Notes: a model not told the origin generated them from the sequence alone. Counted from the first letter of the stretch, positions 16,432 through 25,405 are shown. The stretch: 64,000 nt of DNA from Halobaculum sp. XH14 (GCF_032116555.1 NZ_CP134949.1:682001-746000), one strand, 5' to 3'. Numbers and translations are program-made.

Positions 16432-16778
16432 TCTGTATCACCTTCCAGTATCTCCGACACTGGCTCCAGGTCGGCCTCTTCCCGTGCCCGGTCGACGTTT
16501 TCCAAACTCGTTGACGGTCCGGCGGAGAGGAAGACTGCTTTCTTCGCTTCGAAGTACAGATCCTCCGGGATGTCGTAGTCGTCGAGGATGTCCTCGATCA
16601 GTTCTTCCTGCTTGTCCTCGTGGAGATAATGCCGTAGGTAGGTTGGCGGATCGTCTCTGACTGCGTCACCTGGGTCCAGGCTGCTGTAGTCGAGGCCGGG
16701 AGTGGCTTCTTCGTAGAGTGTGTCGAGTATTTCAAAGTAGGCGTCTTCCCATTCATCCTGTACGTCGTCGAGGTTCAC
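16428..16778 (-). CDS. Acidic hypothetical protein
   Basis: 116 residues from a GTG at 16778 (NLDDVQDEWEDAYFEILDTL ...). The GTG is 9 nt after GGTGA and overlaps the stop of the gene before it (GTGA). Mostly helical and acidic, no recognised family. Confidence 0.65.
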   Translation of the reverse strand: MNLDDVQDEWEDAYFEILDTLYEEATPGLDYSSLDPGDAVRDDPPTYLRHYLHEDKQEELIEDILDDYDIPEDLYFEAKKAVFLSAGPSTSLENVDRAREEADLEPVSEILEGDTE

Positions 16779-17269
16779 AGGGAAGGATCACCTTCGCCTT
16801 TCTGGGGTATGTAGTAGGGTTCGTTGCCGCTGAACTTCTCGACACGCTCCAGGTCAACCTCTTCCTCGACGTACTGGTCGATGGCTTCCTCCGCTGCTTC
16901 CAATGTGATCGCTCCTGATCTGCCGCCGAGTTGCTCTGGGTCCGTCCTGTAGAGTGCGTCGAGGCATGGCCCGTAGCCGTACTTGTTCATGATTCCGGCG
17001 CGGCTGCTCCACGGACCTTTCAGAGTGACTTCTTCTCCGTCGACGGTTTCGATCTCGTAGTGGCGTCCGTTGTACCCGTCTTGTTGGCCACCGTCCCAGG
17101 CGAAGAACTGGACGTAACCCGAGTCGTGTTCAGCGTACCATAGCCCCTGTTCCTCGCTGCCTTCAAACTCGAGGTCGCTGGTGTCGGGGATTTCGTCGAC
17201 GTATAGTATGAGTCGTGGGTCGTTTCCGAAGTCTTCCTTCCAGTCGATTTCAGCGTCTTCTAACTCGAT
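16775..17269 (-). CDS. Hypothetical protein with ATC start
   Basis: 164 residues. The first ATG (16990) is preceded in frame by 93 codons of convincing protein, including YAEHDSGYVQFFAWDGGQQD and YEIETVDGEEVTLKGPWSSR. The frame opens after a TGA inside the Shine-Dalgarno GGTGA, and the codon 6 nt later is ATC (17269); the GTG-started genes at 18396 and 16431 have exactly this geometry. The first domain looks beta-rich; function unknown. Confidence 0.68.
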   Translation of the reverse strand: MELEDAEIDWKEDFGNDPRLILYVDEIPDTSDLEFEGSEEQGLWYAEHDSGYVQFFAWDGGQQDGYNGRHYEIETVDGEEVTLKGPWSSRAGIMNKYGYGPCLDALYRTDPEQLGGRSGAITLEAAEEAIDQYVEEEVDLERVEKFSGNEPYYIPQKGEGDPSL

Positions 17270-17275
17270 TGTGTA

Positions 17276-17280
17276 TCACC
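17276..17280 (-). promoter_or_regulatory. Shine-Dalgarno core 6 nt before an ATC start
   Basis: AAGGTGA followed by TACACA and then ATC (17269). The gene at 18396 has AGGTGA, TACAGA, GTG: the same context with a normal start codon. This pair is the cleanest internal comparison for ATC acting as a start. Confidence 0.6.
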
Positions 17281-17652
17281 TTAGAGAGTTTTTGGTTGCA
17301 GATTTGTCTCGTCAGCTTTTACGACAATCACTCCCGTTGCTATTCTGGGTGCTGTATAGTATGTGGGCAAAACCCGGAAATTTACCTGCTCTCCCTCTTC
17401 AAAGTCATCAGGGTTCTGAGTCAAGACTATATACACCTTAGAATAACCGAAAATCCAGTCTGGAGTGCCTCTGATAAGTCTCTTTTTCCAAAGTGAATCT
17501 GGTTCTGCATCTACTATAACCCTAATCGCAGACCAGTCAGTATCATGCAAGCACTGAGTAGCCGGATAGTGAATAACCTCCTTGTTTTCTATGACTTGGC
17601 CGATCTTACCTTCTATCTCTTTGATCCCAACTCCTTTAGTCAGATCTACCAC
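17281..17652 (-). CDS. Hypothetical protein
   Basis: About 123 residues. The C-terminal part is clear (VIVDAEPDSLWKKRLIRGTP, FGYSKVYIVLTQNPDDFEEG). The GTG at 17652 overlaps the previous gene by 17 bases and has a weak ribosome site. An ATC at 17625, after AAAGGAG and just past the upstream stop, is an alternative start of the kind seen elsewhere in this operon. Family not recognised. Confidence 0.55.
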   Translation of the reverse strand: MVDLTKGVGIKEIEGKIGQVIENKEVIHYPATQCLHDTDWSAIRVIVDAEPDSLWKKRLIRGTPDWIFGYSKVYIVLTQNPDDFEEGEQVNFRVLPTYYTAPRIATGVIVVKADETNLQPKTL

Positions 17653-18160
17653 CTTCTGATTCAAGTTCTTCCTGTAGGATTTGCCGTCCGTGTGTACCGA
17701 GGTTGAACGCGGCCTGCTCCACCAGCTTCCGAGCTCCCTCGTCCTCATCGCTATTGTCAAAGTCGAGTTCTTTCTTGAGGTCGGCCAGCCAGAGATGGAA
17801 CTCCGGCTTGGTCACGAGGTCGGAGGTGCTGAGGATTTCTAGGTCTTCGTCGAGCTGGGTGTCGTCCTCGTTGTAGCTGAGAACGGTTTCTCTCCCGTTT
17901 GCAGGTGTGTAGACGGTGTGTTCGTAGGCCGTGACCTGCAGCCAGACTTCTTCTTCCGGCTCCGGTTCTTCCGTTGGGTCTGCCTGGATATCTTCCGGGA
18001 CTGATAGTTTGATGTATTCGGTGACGTCGAAGTCGGACTTGTCTTGGAAGAACTGAATGTCTTCCCTGCACTCCTTGCAGAAGTCGTCGTCGGAGCAGGA
18101 CTGGCACATATCCACCATCCTGGCTACGACTGATTTCGTCTCTTCCTCCATCGTCATCAC
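17636..18160 (-). CDS. Acidic protein with an N-terminal cysteine cluster
   Basis: 174 residues from a GTG at 18160, 9 nt after GGTGA. CQSC and CKEC near residues 20-32 suggest a zinc site, followed by a long acidic region with EEPEPEEEVWLQVTAYEHTV. Function unknown. It overlaps the preceding stop by four bases. Confidence 0.65.
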   Translation of the reverse strand: MMTMEEETKSVVARMVDMCQSCSDDDFCKECREDIQFFQDKSDFDVTEYIKLSVPEDIQADPTEEPEPEEEVWLQVTAYEHTVYTPANGRETVLSYNEDDTQLDEDLEILSTSDLVTKPEFHLWLADLKKELDFDNSDEDEGARKLVEQAAFNLGTHGRQILQEELESEGGRSD

Positions 18161-18396
18161 TGGTCGTTCTCACCTGCGGTGACTTCCTCGGCTTTCTCAA
18201 GAATATCTTCGAGTTCTTCTCGATCTATACCGATGATATCGTCCGGTATGAACTCGTTGTCACCAGTCTTCGGTCCCTGGTGTATCTGGATGTTGCCGTC
18301 GCCATAGATCAGGGCTCTGGTGATCATAGGTTCCCCTTGGAAATTTCCCTCAAACGCTATCGCTTGCTCGTAGTCGTCGTAGTCGCCTTCGCTCAC
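18157..18396 (-). CDS. Small hypothetical protein
   Basis: 79 residues from a GTG at 18396, 6 nt after GGTGA. Beta-rich first half (AIAFEGNFQGEPMITRALIY) and acidic helical end. It overlaps the next gene by GTGA, showing coupling. Not recognised. Confidence 0.62.
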   Translation of the reverse strand: MSEGDYDDYEQAIAFEGNFQGEPMITRALIYGDGNIQIHQGPKTGDNEFIPDDIIGIDREELEDILEKAEEVTAGENDQ

Positions 18397-18402
18397 TCTG
18401 TA

Positions 18403-18714
18403 TCACCTGTTGTCCTCCTCGTTCCCTACGACGTACATTATCCGTCCGAGTGCCTCGGGAAGTGGTGAGGAGGTGTCTTGGTTCAGCTGCCAGTGGTCTA
18501 CTTCGGATTCTACCTCGGCTTTCTCTATGAGGCCGCCTTTGACCAGGGTATCCCACCGGTCGTAGAGTGCGTCTTTGGAGACTCCGGCTTTCTCTGCCAG
18601 CGTGGTCTTGTTGTACTTGATTTTCGGGTTTTCAAGCAGTAGTTTTGCGATTTTCAGCGTCACCGAGTCCAGTATGTCGTCGGCATCTACACGTTCTTGA
18701 GTCTCTTCTGTCAT
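18403..18714 (-). CDS. Winged-helix transcription regulator leading the small-gene operon
   Basis: 103 residues. The segment KIAKLLLENPKIKYNKTTLA followed by EKAGVSKDALYDRWDTLVKG and LIEKAEV is a winged helix of the MarR/ArsR type. Upstream on this strand, ATATTAAAAAG is placed for a leaderless transcript starting at the ATG. As first gene of the leftward operon it may control the operon and the divergent gene at 18833; that is inferred from position. Confidence 0.75.
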   Translation of the reverse strand: MTEETQERVDADDILDSVTLKIAKLLLENPKIKYNKTTLAEKAGVSKDALYDRWDTLVKGGLIEKAEVESEVDHWQLNQDTSSPLPEALGRIMYVVGNEEDNR

Positions 18715-18832
18715 ATACTACTACCTGCGAAAACGACTTTTTAATATCTAATCCACAACCGAATCCAGACGATAGAATCTGCCCAAAGCTTATGCGGGAA
18801 CCCGGAAAACGTCAGCAGTAAGACCGGAAAGA

Positions 18833-19207
18833 ATGTCTGGAAGCTTGCCCGAAGACCTCTGGCAAACCGGGAAGTTCGCTGTTGGATACTACCGAGGAGA
18901 CAAAACCAGCCTGATCTCCCGGGGGATCGACGCCGTATCTCCCCTACTGCTAATCCTGGTTGTGGCCTTCGGTATAGGGCACTATCACGGGATTGTATCT
19001 GCAGCTGACCTCCTCCGTGTTCTCGGAGTCACCGCACTAATCGGGGCAATCGACCTGACCTTGATCCTCGATCTTTCGATCATTCTCGACTTCCTTATCG
19101 GCGACATCTTCGGCCTGGTCGGCCTTAGAAATCTGCTGACCGGTTTGGCGGCTCTAGGGCTTGGAGGTCCTGTGGTGAACTACTTCCGGGCTCTGCGTAA
19201 CCAGTAA
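18833..19207 (+). CDS. Multi-pass membrane protein
   Basis: 124 residues with about three hydrophobic segments: SPLLLILVVAFGIGHYHGIV, LGVTALIGAIDLTLILDLSI, and LLTGLAALGLGGPVV. The cytoplasmic N-terminus carries GYYRGDKTSLISRGIDAV. No family recognised. It is divergent from the winged-helix gene. Confidence 0.68.
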   Translation: MSGSLPEDLWQTGKFAVGYYRGDKTSLISRGIDAVSPLLLILVVAFGIGHYHGIVSAADLLRVLGVTALIGAIDLTLILDLSIILDFLIGDIFGLVGLRNLLTGLAALGLGGPVVNYFRALRNQ

Positions 19208-19261
19208 CGCGGTCTTTTCTGACCCAAACAGTTTCACGGCTCTACACAAGGGATTAGCTGT

Positions 19262-20158
19262 ATGCATAGGCGCACGTTCCTCAAGGGGGCATTATCGGCC
19301 TTTGCTATCCCGAGTCTTTCTCTCAGTGTTGCTGCCGAGCCCTCCACTCCGAGCATCAGTCAGACCGATCTCTCTCAGTATGGATGGAAAGTCACGGATC
19401 CGACCCCGACCATTCCTTCGTTCAGCGATAGTGGTCGCAAGGAGGATGTTCAGAAGACATCGTGGGGCCTGAATGCATTTCACGGAACCAATCTCCCCGG
19501 TAAGATAGAAGAGGCAACTCCGTTGGAAGATGTGGATCCTCTCAAGCACATCTGGACCACTCACGTTACAACAACGGATGAGGATACGAAGCAGGTGTGG
19601 ACGGGAAGTGAATCAGGGGAAGCAGCCGCCAGTATCGACGGGACGACGGAAGCTGCATTCGAGAAGTACGTTACTGAGTCGGTTCTTCAGGGAGAGATGG
19701 AGTTCCGTGGAGAGTTCCACCGTAAAGCAGCTAAACAGGGAACGACGGGGCTCCTTGGTCAAATCCCGACCTTTGGCCCTCTAATCGCCCAGTTGACGTC
19801 CTGGGTTTGGGATATGAAGACTTCAGTAACGACAGCTACCGAGGATACAGCACATATCTCGCAGTACTACTTCAGTGTCCCACTAACTGCGATCTCATCT
19901 GATGCGGAGAGCAAAGTTGACGAGGAGGTTTCACTGGATTACCGAGGAATCTACATCGACTGGTTCACAGATGATAACGAGTTCTACGCAGCTGGCGGAG
20001 TCTATCCTCAGAGCATGGAACACATGAACGTGCGATTGTCTGAGGCATTCGATTCTGGCATGGTCGATATCGATCTCGGGATTGACCCGGAAATCCAGAT
20101 GGAGACGAGTAGAGGATTTGAGAAGGAGGTTCTTGATCTTCTAAGGAAGGTTGGTTGA
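19262..20158 (+). CDS. Tat-secreted protein of unknown function
   Basis: 298 residues. MHRRTFLKGALSAFAIPSLS with a following SVAAEPS is a twin-arginine signal, probably cleaved after the AA; no lipobox cysteine. The mature domain has a small amphipathic stretch (GTTGLLGQIPTFGPLIAQLT) in the middle and a DYRGIYIDWFTDDNEFYAAG motif. Function unknown; probably a surface or secreted factor. Confidence 0.75.
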   Translation: MHRRTFLKGALSAFAIPSLSLSVAAEPSTPSISQTDLSQYGWKVTDPTPTIPSFSDSGRKEDVQKTSWGLNAFHGTNLPGKIEEATPLEDVDPLKHIWTTHVTTTDEDTKQVWTGSESGEAAASIDGTTEAAFEKYVTESVLQGEMEFRGEFHRKAAKQGTTGLLGQIPTFGPLIAQLTSWVWDMKTSVTTATEDTAHISQYYFSVPLTAISSDAESKVDEEVSLDYRGIYIDWFTDDNEFYAAGGVYPQSMEHMNVRLSEAFDSGMVDIDLGIDPEIQMETSRGFEKEVLDLLRKVG

Positions 20159-20173
20159 TCAGGATAAGACCAG

Positions 20174-21283
20174 CTAAGGGAGATACACTGAGTGGTCCTC
20201 CGGGTCGGTTGATTCGAGATCGTAGGATGGGAGACCGTCGAAAAACTCTTCGATAACTGGGATTAGGTGGTGGAAGTCAGTTATCAGAGTGTGCATCATT
20301 TCGTTCGGATCCTGGTTCTCGACTTCGTATCCCCAGAAGTCCTCAGGCGGGATATCGAATTTGCCCACTGACTGGTGGGTGATCGTCATGTCGAAGTCGC
20401 TGATGTAGTTGTCTTCGACCTCGAACGTGTAGCTTCGGTGGCTGCTAATCCCGGTAGAAAATTTGAAATCAGGGGTGTCGTCCGTTGTCCGGTAGTCTAT
20501 GCAGCTCCATCTGTTGATATCGGAGCTGTCGTCAATCTTGAACGTGACTCTCAACCCGTTACTGTCTTCCTCTGAGTTTCCGCTGGCAGCCTTCACAGTT
20601 TGAACCTTCCACGGATGATCCTCGTATTCCTGCAGACGAGCCTTCAGATCAGGTACAGAATCCAGTGCTTCTCGGTACTCGGAATGCGTGGTATAGTACT
20701 GGCTGAAGAACCCGTCATCTTCGTCCGGGTCGTAGTCGTCTGGTTTGAGACCGTCGGGCTGCCAGTCCTCCAGTAACTGCTCTACTTCGTCGTCAAAACT
20801 GGGCTCATCCGACATCTCCTCAAGAAGTTTTTCTACCGACGGTACAGTTCCGCCGCCCGATTCAGGCGTGGTAGATCCGCCGGTATCGTCGCTGAACTCT
20901 TCTCGAAGCTCTTTGACCCGGGACTGATACTGACCCCTGTAGTCCTCCGTAAGATCGAGGATTGTCTCAATGTCATCCGTTGTGAGATCCGGACCTGCGA
21001 CCTCTCGGAGATCATCGAAGTCAAGGTCTGAAGCATCTCCTTGAGGCCCGGAGTTTTCTGTCCAGTGCAGATCGACGTCGAAGAGCGTCCAAGTCAGGTG
21101 CTTGGGAACATTGACACCGCCGTCATCCCCTGGTTTTATCGGTTCATATCCCAGTTCTCGATAGATCTCTTCCGTCACTTCGGGTGTCTGTAACGGGAGA
21201 GGGTGACTTAAGCCGGAGACGTGTGCATGGACGTAGTAACCGTCTTTGTCGTTGGAATCAGCATATTCCTTTAGAACCGGCAT
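20174..21283 (-). CDS. Large acidic hypothetical protein
   Basis: 369 residues. A first folded part (YYVHAHVSGLSHPLPLQTPE) is followed by an acidic helical linker (about 100-200) and a beta-rich C-terminal domain with RSYTFEVEDNYISDFDMTIT and LITDFHHLIPVIEEFFDGLP. No recognised family. It lies with the DUF4238 and HEPN genes on the same strand, so a role in the same island is possible but unproven. Confidence 0.6.
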   Translation of the reverse strand: MPVLKEYADSNDKDGYYVHAHVSGLSHPLPLQTPEVTEEIYRELGYEPIKPGDDGGVNVPKHLTWTLFDVDLHWTENSGPQGDASDLDFDDLREVAGPDLTTDDIETILDLTEDYRGQYQSRVKELREEFSDDTGGSTTPESGGGTVPSVEKLLEEMSDEPSFDDEVEQLLEDWQPDGLKPDDYDPDEDDGFFSQYYTTHSEYREALDSVPDLKARLQEYEDHPWKVQTVKAASGNSEEDSNGLRVTFKIDDSSDINRWSCIDYRTTDDTPDFKFSTGISSHRSYTFEVEDNYISDFDMTITHQSVGKFDIPPEDFWGYEVENQDPNEMMHTLITDFHHLIPVIEEFFDGLPSYDLESTDPEDHSVYLP

Positions 21284-21395
21284 AAGAAGCTGTTGTCAGG
21301 ACCCATCATATAGTCCTCGTTCTCATCAAACAGAGATTGAGATTTTAGGGAGGACGGGTATCTTATATCGGCTAAACCGGTTCCACAGCAGGTTT

Positions 21396-22535
21396 CTATA
21401 GGTCCAGGGTTTCTTCGAGGAGCCTGATGCAGTAGATCACGGCGACATCAGACGCCCAGTTCACCTCGTTGAAGATGCTGTGAACGAGTTGACGGCCCTT
21501 CTCTAATTCAGATGCTGGACGCCGCTCCGTATACCTGACTCCGTCAATCGTCGTGCAGCTGGGAAGACTGGGCGAGGTCTTGGGAACCTGGTAGGCCGGT
21601 GCCTCCTCCATCTCGAACTCGCCCATGTTCTCGGTTTCCTGTGTCGTCGTGATTTCTTCTCTCTGCCGGACCTCGTCGATCCGGTCGTACAGGTCCAGGA
21701 TGTAGTCTTCGCTGCTGTCGTTGAACATGACGACGCTCTCGGCGTTGTGGAACTGCAGTAGGTTCAGGTCGTCAATGACCTCCTCGTCTTTGATCAGGAC
21801 TTGCCTCTTGGAGTTGTGGTCGAACCTGTAGACATCCCAGTCGTAGAGGAGCAGGATATGGTTCTGGTCGATAGGGCAGTAGATCTGGAGGCCGCGGTTG
21901 CCCATGCCTGCAGGAACCAGACCGAGTTGGTGTTTGTACTGGGGGATGTCGAGGACCATCGGGGCGTCGGAGATGATGAACTCCTGGTCGGTGACGTTGC
22001 ACAGCATCACTCCATGGAGGTCTTTGATCCCGATGTAGCCGAAGATACCCTGGGCGATTAGGAAGTGGTGTACGCCGAGGAGCTGATGTTCAACCAGTTT
22101 CTCTTTCTTCTCTTCCTCATTGAACTCGTCTTCCCACTCGATCCGGTCCTCGTACCTGCCGGCTTCCATGTCGTCTTCGACGGCGTCTTTCAGGAAGTCG
22201 TAGCCCTGTTTGATATCCTCCTTTGTCGCCCGGCTTCTGGTTCTTTGAGTGGTGATGAAGGAGAGCAAGAGGTCGATACGTTGCTGGGAGAGATCAGTCA
22301 AGTCGTCTCCATCTCGGAGCTCGTTGAATGGATGTGCGTGGTGGCCGTCGAGGTTTGCCAGCTCGTCTTCTACGACGGGAGGGTTTCCGTAGAAGTAGTT
22401 TCGGGAGCAGACGTTGTCAGTGGTATCTGGAAATATATTTCCGGCAGATAGCGGTAGAACGTTGAGTTTTCCGTCTGTGGCCCAGGCACGGAGGTAGTGC
22501 TTGGGGACGTAGTGCTGGTTTTTCCTCTCCGGCAT
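21396..22535 (-). CDS. DUF4238 family protein
   Basis: 379 residues. The N-terminal KNQHYVPKHYLRAWATDGKL and the later ISDAPMVLD-type strand are the marks of DUF4238, a family of unknown biochemistry frequent near phage-defence genes and on mobile elements. The DUF4238 core covers about residues 5-290. It lies next to the HEPN-protein gene on the same strand with a gap of about 40 bases, so they may be one operon. Confidence 0.82.
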   Translation of the reverse strand: MPERKNQHYVPKHYLRAWATDGKLNVLPLSAGNIFPDTTDNVCSRNYFYGNPPVVEDELANLDGHHAHPFNELRDGDDLTDLSQQRIDLLLSFITTQRTRSRATKEDIKQGYDFLKDAVEDDMEAGRYEDRIEWEDEFNEEEKKEKLVEHQLLGVHHFLIAQGIFGYIGIKDLHGVMLCNVTDQEFIISDAPMVLDIPQYKHQLGLVPAGMGNRGLQIYCPIDQNHILLLYDWDVYRFDHNSKRQVLIKDEEVIDDLNLLQFHNAESVVMFNDSSEDYILDLYDRIDEVRQREEITTTQETENMGEFEMEEAPAYQVPKTSPSLPSCTTIDGVRYTERRPASELEKGRQLVHSIFNEVNWASDVAVIYCIRLLEETLDL

Positions 22536-22576
22536 CCTCTTACGTCCCAGGTAGCGATTCGGGCGTTAAAGAGGTT

Positions 22577-23860
22577 TCAACGGGAGACGAAGTCGTTCGG
22601 TTCGAGATCCGTCATCCCGTGTAGGCTTTCGGTGTTGCCTTCAAGCAGGATTTCTCGTAGAAGTCGTTGGAGGAGTATGAGGAGGGCGTTGTAGTCCCGG
22701 CTGATCTCTGTAGTGGTGACGCTGGATCCTCCGTGGATGACGTGGTTCCGGGCAGGGCACCAGAAGTATTCTGGGGTGATGTCGTCGCGTCCGTAGATGT
22801 CGTCTCCATATTTGGTTATGAGGCTGCCGTTTTCCGGGATCAGGTCCTGGTACTCTACTCCGACTCCATTAACCAGGCCGCTTATCATGTCGGCAGTAGC
22901 GCCTGGGTCTTGCTCTAGGTACCTGTCGGCAAGCATCTCGACTGCTATACAGAGGTTTGTGAACTTGACGTCGACCGGCCGGTTCGGATCGAGTGAGTCG
23001 GCGTAGAAGCCGTGGATTTTCTTGAGTTCGAGGGATTCCTGTTTTTCTCGGAAGTGGTCGTAGGCCCGGTCCAGGAATAAGGGGAGTTCTTGCCCCACCA
23101 TGAGCAGAAGATTCCCTGATTTGCAGCATCCTCCGACGTTGCCGTGTAGGCTGCGGATCCTGACGTAGCCCGGCTGATTTGAGTTTTCTTCCCTGATTTC
23201 GAGCTTCGAGTGGGAGGGCAGCGTTCCCTGTATGTAGGTGGAAAGCCAGGTGACTTCGTTCAGTAGCCCTTCGGTGACCGTGCCAACTCGGTCCAGGCCT
23301 CCGTAGATTCCGCTGATAGATACATCAAGTTGAACGGTGCGGACCAGGTTCTGGTAGTTCTGGATAGAGTTGACCCGAGTAGTATAGTCGGGTAGGGGTC
23401 TAACGGAAATGCTCCAGTCTGCTGTGTTTCCGCTTCCGGCCCGCCATCCCGTTCTTTCGATGAGGTCAACTCTGTCGTCAGGATCGGAAAAGCGAGGAGT
23501 ACCCTTGTACTGGAATCCGAGGACGTCAGCTGTAAGATTTACTTCTTCCCCTTCGATGACCCGGTCTTCACTACTGCAGATTTCGACGACAGAGGGGTTC
23601 AGGGAGAGTAGTTCGTCTGCGAAGCAGAACAGGTCGCTGACGATTACTTGTTCGCCTTGTTCAGTGGTTCCCGTGACCTCTGGGTAGATTCCTGTTTCCA
23701 GTCCTTCCGTTTCTAAGCCCATTCTGGAGGTTTCGAGGTTGAGTTGGCCACCTTCGGATAGGGAGATCTCAACAGGCAGGGTCTCGTCTTCAACCTCTAA
23801 TTCGGCCTGTCGTTGGAAGATTATCGCATGGTTGTCGACGAAATCCTGGGACGGTTCCAT
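22577..23860 (-). CDS. ApeA-like HEPN-domain protein, probable abortive-infection RNase
   Basis: 427 residues. A long beta-rich N-terminal domain is followed by a helical C-terminal domain with CPARNHVIHGG, an R-x4-H motif (Arg371, His376) typical of HEPN ribonucleases. The overall layout, sensor-like N-domain plus HEPN, matches ApeA-type abortive-infection proteins, which cut RNA after sensing phage. Family placement is by motif and layout only. Confidence 0.7.
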   Translation of the reverse strand: MEPSQDFVDNHAIIFQRQAELEVEDETLPVEISLSEGGQLNLETSRMGLETEGLETGIYPEVTGTTEQGEQVIVSDLFCFADELLSLNPSVVEICSSEDRVIEGEEVNLTADVLGFQYKGTPRFSDPDDRVDLIERTGWRAGSGNTADWSISVRPLPDYTTRVNSIQNYQNLVRTVQLDVSISGIYGGLDRVGTVTEGLLNEVTWLSTYIQGTLPSHSKLEIREENSNQPGYVRIRSLHGNVGGCCKSGNLLLMVGQELPLFLDRAYDHFREKQESLELKKIHGFYADSLDPNRPVDVKFTNLCIAVEMLADRYLEQDPGATADMISGLVNGVGVEYQDLIPENGSLITKYGDDIYGRDDITPEYFWCPARNHVIHGGSSVTTTEISRDYNALLILLQRLLREILLEGNTESLHGMTDLEPNDFVSR

Positions 23861-23923
23861 TCTATATACTGGTGCGATAGATGGACATGGGTGAAGACTC
23901 TTCGGTAGATTAGGCTTCGATGG

Positions 23924-24331
23924 TCATTTGTCTCCGAACCATTCTTCGTTGTTTTCGTGGATGCGGTCGTTGACCTCTCGGATTTCCTCGTTGTGGTCCT
24001 CAATTTGCTCAGCTGCGTTCATCATCTCCTCGAACGCTTTCCTTGGGTCGTCGCGGATCTCCTCGGGGTCGTGGAACACCCAGTCTCCAAACTCGGAGAA
24101 ATCCTCGGCGCTCAACTCCTCCAAGTCTCTTTGACTGGGTTCTATGCTCTCGAGAAATTCCTCGATGTCGACTGTGGGCAGCGGCCCGTCTCCTCCTGGT
24201 GACTGGATTTCTTGCCGGAGTTCGAGGACGGTTTTCTCAGATTCTTCGAGCTCCTGCTGGAGGAACTGGATGCGGTCATGCAGGTAGTCAATGTACTCCT
24301 TGGTTTCCTGGTCGAGATCTTCTTCACTCAT
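23924..24331 (-). CDS. Coiled-coil protein
   Basis: 135 residues. Coiled coil at residues 9-43 (YIDYLHDRIQFLQQELEESE), an acidic middle with EDFSEFGDWVFHDPEE and a final helix (IEDHNEEIREVNDRIHENNE). Overlaps the upstream 71-residue gene by ATGA. Not recognised. Confidence 0.6.
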   Translation of the reverse strand: MSEEDLDQETKEYIDYLHDRIQFLQQELEESEKTVLELRQEIQSPGGDGPLPTVDIEEFLESIEPSQRDLEELSAEDFSEFGDWVFHDPEEIRDDPRKAFEEMMNAAEQIEDHNEEIREVNDRIHENNEEWFGDK

Positions 24332-24543
24332 TCTCTGAGTTGGCTGTGTAGTTCTTCGAGGCCGCCGTCTTCCTCTTGGAGCCGTTTGATCATGTCCAGT
24401 AATTCGGTACGGGAGTACATTTCATCGCGCTCCCCTTCGAACTGGTATTCCATGCCGTGACCGGTCAACTGGACGTATCGAAGTTCTTTGTCTTCCTGTT
24501 TTTCCACGTCGGCTGCTGGTTCCAGCTTTGAGTCGGAGCCCAT
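24328..24543 (-). CDS. Small acidic protein
   Basis: 71 residues, ATG at 24543. A short strand pair (ELRYVQLTGHGMEYQFEGER) and a C-terminal helix (ELLDMIKRLQEEDGGLEELH). First gene of a two-gene operon with the coiled-coil protein. Not recognised. Confidence 0.58.
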   Translation of the reverse strand: MGSDSKLEPAADVEKQEDKELRYVQLTGHGMEYQFEGERDEMYSRTELLDMIKRLQEEDGGLEELHSQLRE

Positions 24544-24663
24544 ATATTCGCCATATGGTACACTGTTCTAAAGGGTTTATCCTCGCTTACCCTGAGGGTT
24601 TCCTTAGGGTGTCGAAGGCTTCTACTGGCAGGCTTTTTCTGGAGACCATGTCAATCGCCGAGT

Positions 24664-24846
24664 ATGGCTAAGTGTCCGTATTGCGGGGAAGATGCTGATA
24701 GAGGTGATTTCTTCCAACCGGTTAATGCGTGGGACGTCGATGAACGGTATGACACGGATGCTGGAAGCTTTTTCCTGGTGTGTTGCCCCAGTTGTGACTC
24801 TGTTCTCGGTGGCTCCCACGACGCAGTGGACGACAGCTACCTCTGA
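24664..24846 (+). CDS. Small zinc-ribbon protein
   Basis: 60 residues. CPYCGED near the N-terminus and CCPSCDSVLGG near the C-terminus give two CxxC knuckles, 35 residues apart. Between them lies FFQPVNAWDVDERYDTDAGS. It converges on the ArsR-like gene, overlapping it by 10 bases. Confidence 0.65.
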   Translation: MAKCPYCGEDADRGDFFQPVNAWDVDERYDTDAGSFFLVCCPSCDSVLGGSHDAVDDSYL

Positions 24847-25292
24847 TCTTGGAGTTCTTCCCAGGCTTCTGCTCGGAGCTTGTTCTCCAGTTCTTTGGTG
24901 TCCACGCCGGCATCTTCCATCCGCTGCAAGGTTTCCTCTTCTTCCTCTTCCAGTTCGGCCAGTCGGTCCTGGAAGTCTTCAAGAACCTGGTCCACGTGCT
25001 GCTTCTCCTCGCGGACTTCGTTGACGAAGAACTCCCCCAGGACAGTCAGTTCGTAGGTTTGATCGGAGTCGGTAGGCCGGTAGACGAGTCCGGCGTCGAT
25101 CAACCGTTCAATGTTTTTCTGGAGGCCGGACCGTGTCATCCCGAGTTCGTCGGTGAGCTGGGAGACAGACTCGCCTTCGTCAAGTTGTAGAATAACAGCT
25201 AACCGTGCCTCGTTGCCGAGGGATTTGTAGACTTCAGCTAAGTCCTCCCAGGTAGCCTTGTCGCGTTCGCTCACTGCCTCGAAACTATCCAC
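24837..25292 (-). CDS. ArsR-like winged-helix regulator with coiled-coil tail
   Basis: 151 residues. VYKSLGNEARLAVILQLDEG, SVSQLTDELGMTRSGLQKNI and ERLIDAGLVYRP form a typical ArsR-type helix-turn-helix and wing. The rest is a long acidic coiled coil (about 95-145). It is divergent from the coiled-coil gene at 25406, with AT-rich DNA between them, so local or autoregulation is likely. Confidence 0.8.
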   Translation of the reverse strand: MDSFEAVSERDKATWEDLAEVYKSLGNEARLAVILQLDEGESVSQLTDELGMTRSGLQKNIERLIDAGLVYRPTDSDQTYELTVLGEFFVNEVREEKQHVDQVLEDFQDRLAELEEEEEETLQRMEDAGVDTKELENKLRAEAWEELQDQR

Positions 25293-25405
25293 GACTCCTA
25301 TTTATAAAGTAGGGCTCTGAGAGTGGTTGAGTAGATAGTTAACTACGCCAAAACGCTTATTGTATCGTGGAGTAAATAACCGGGTTAGAGGCGACTGGAA
25401 AAGCC

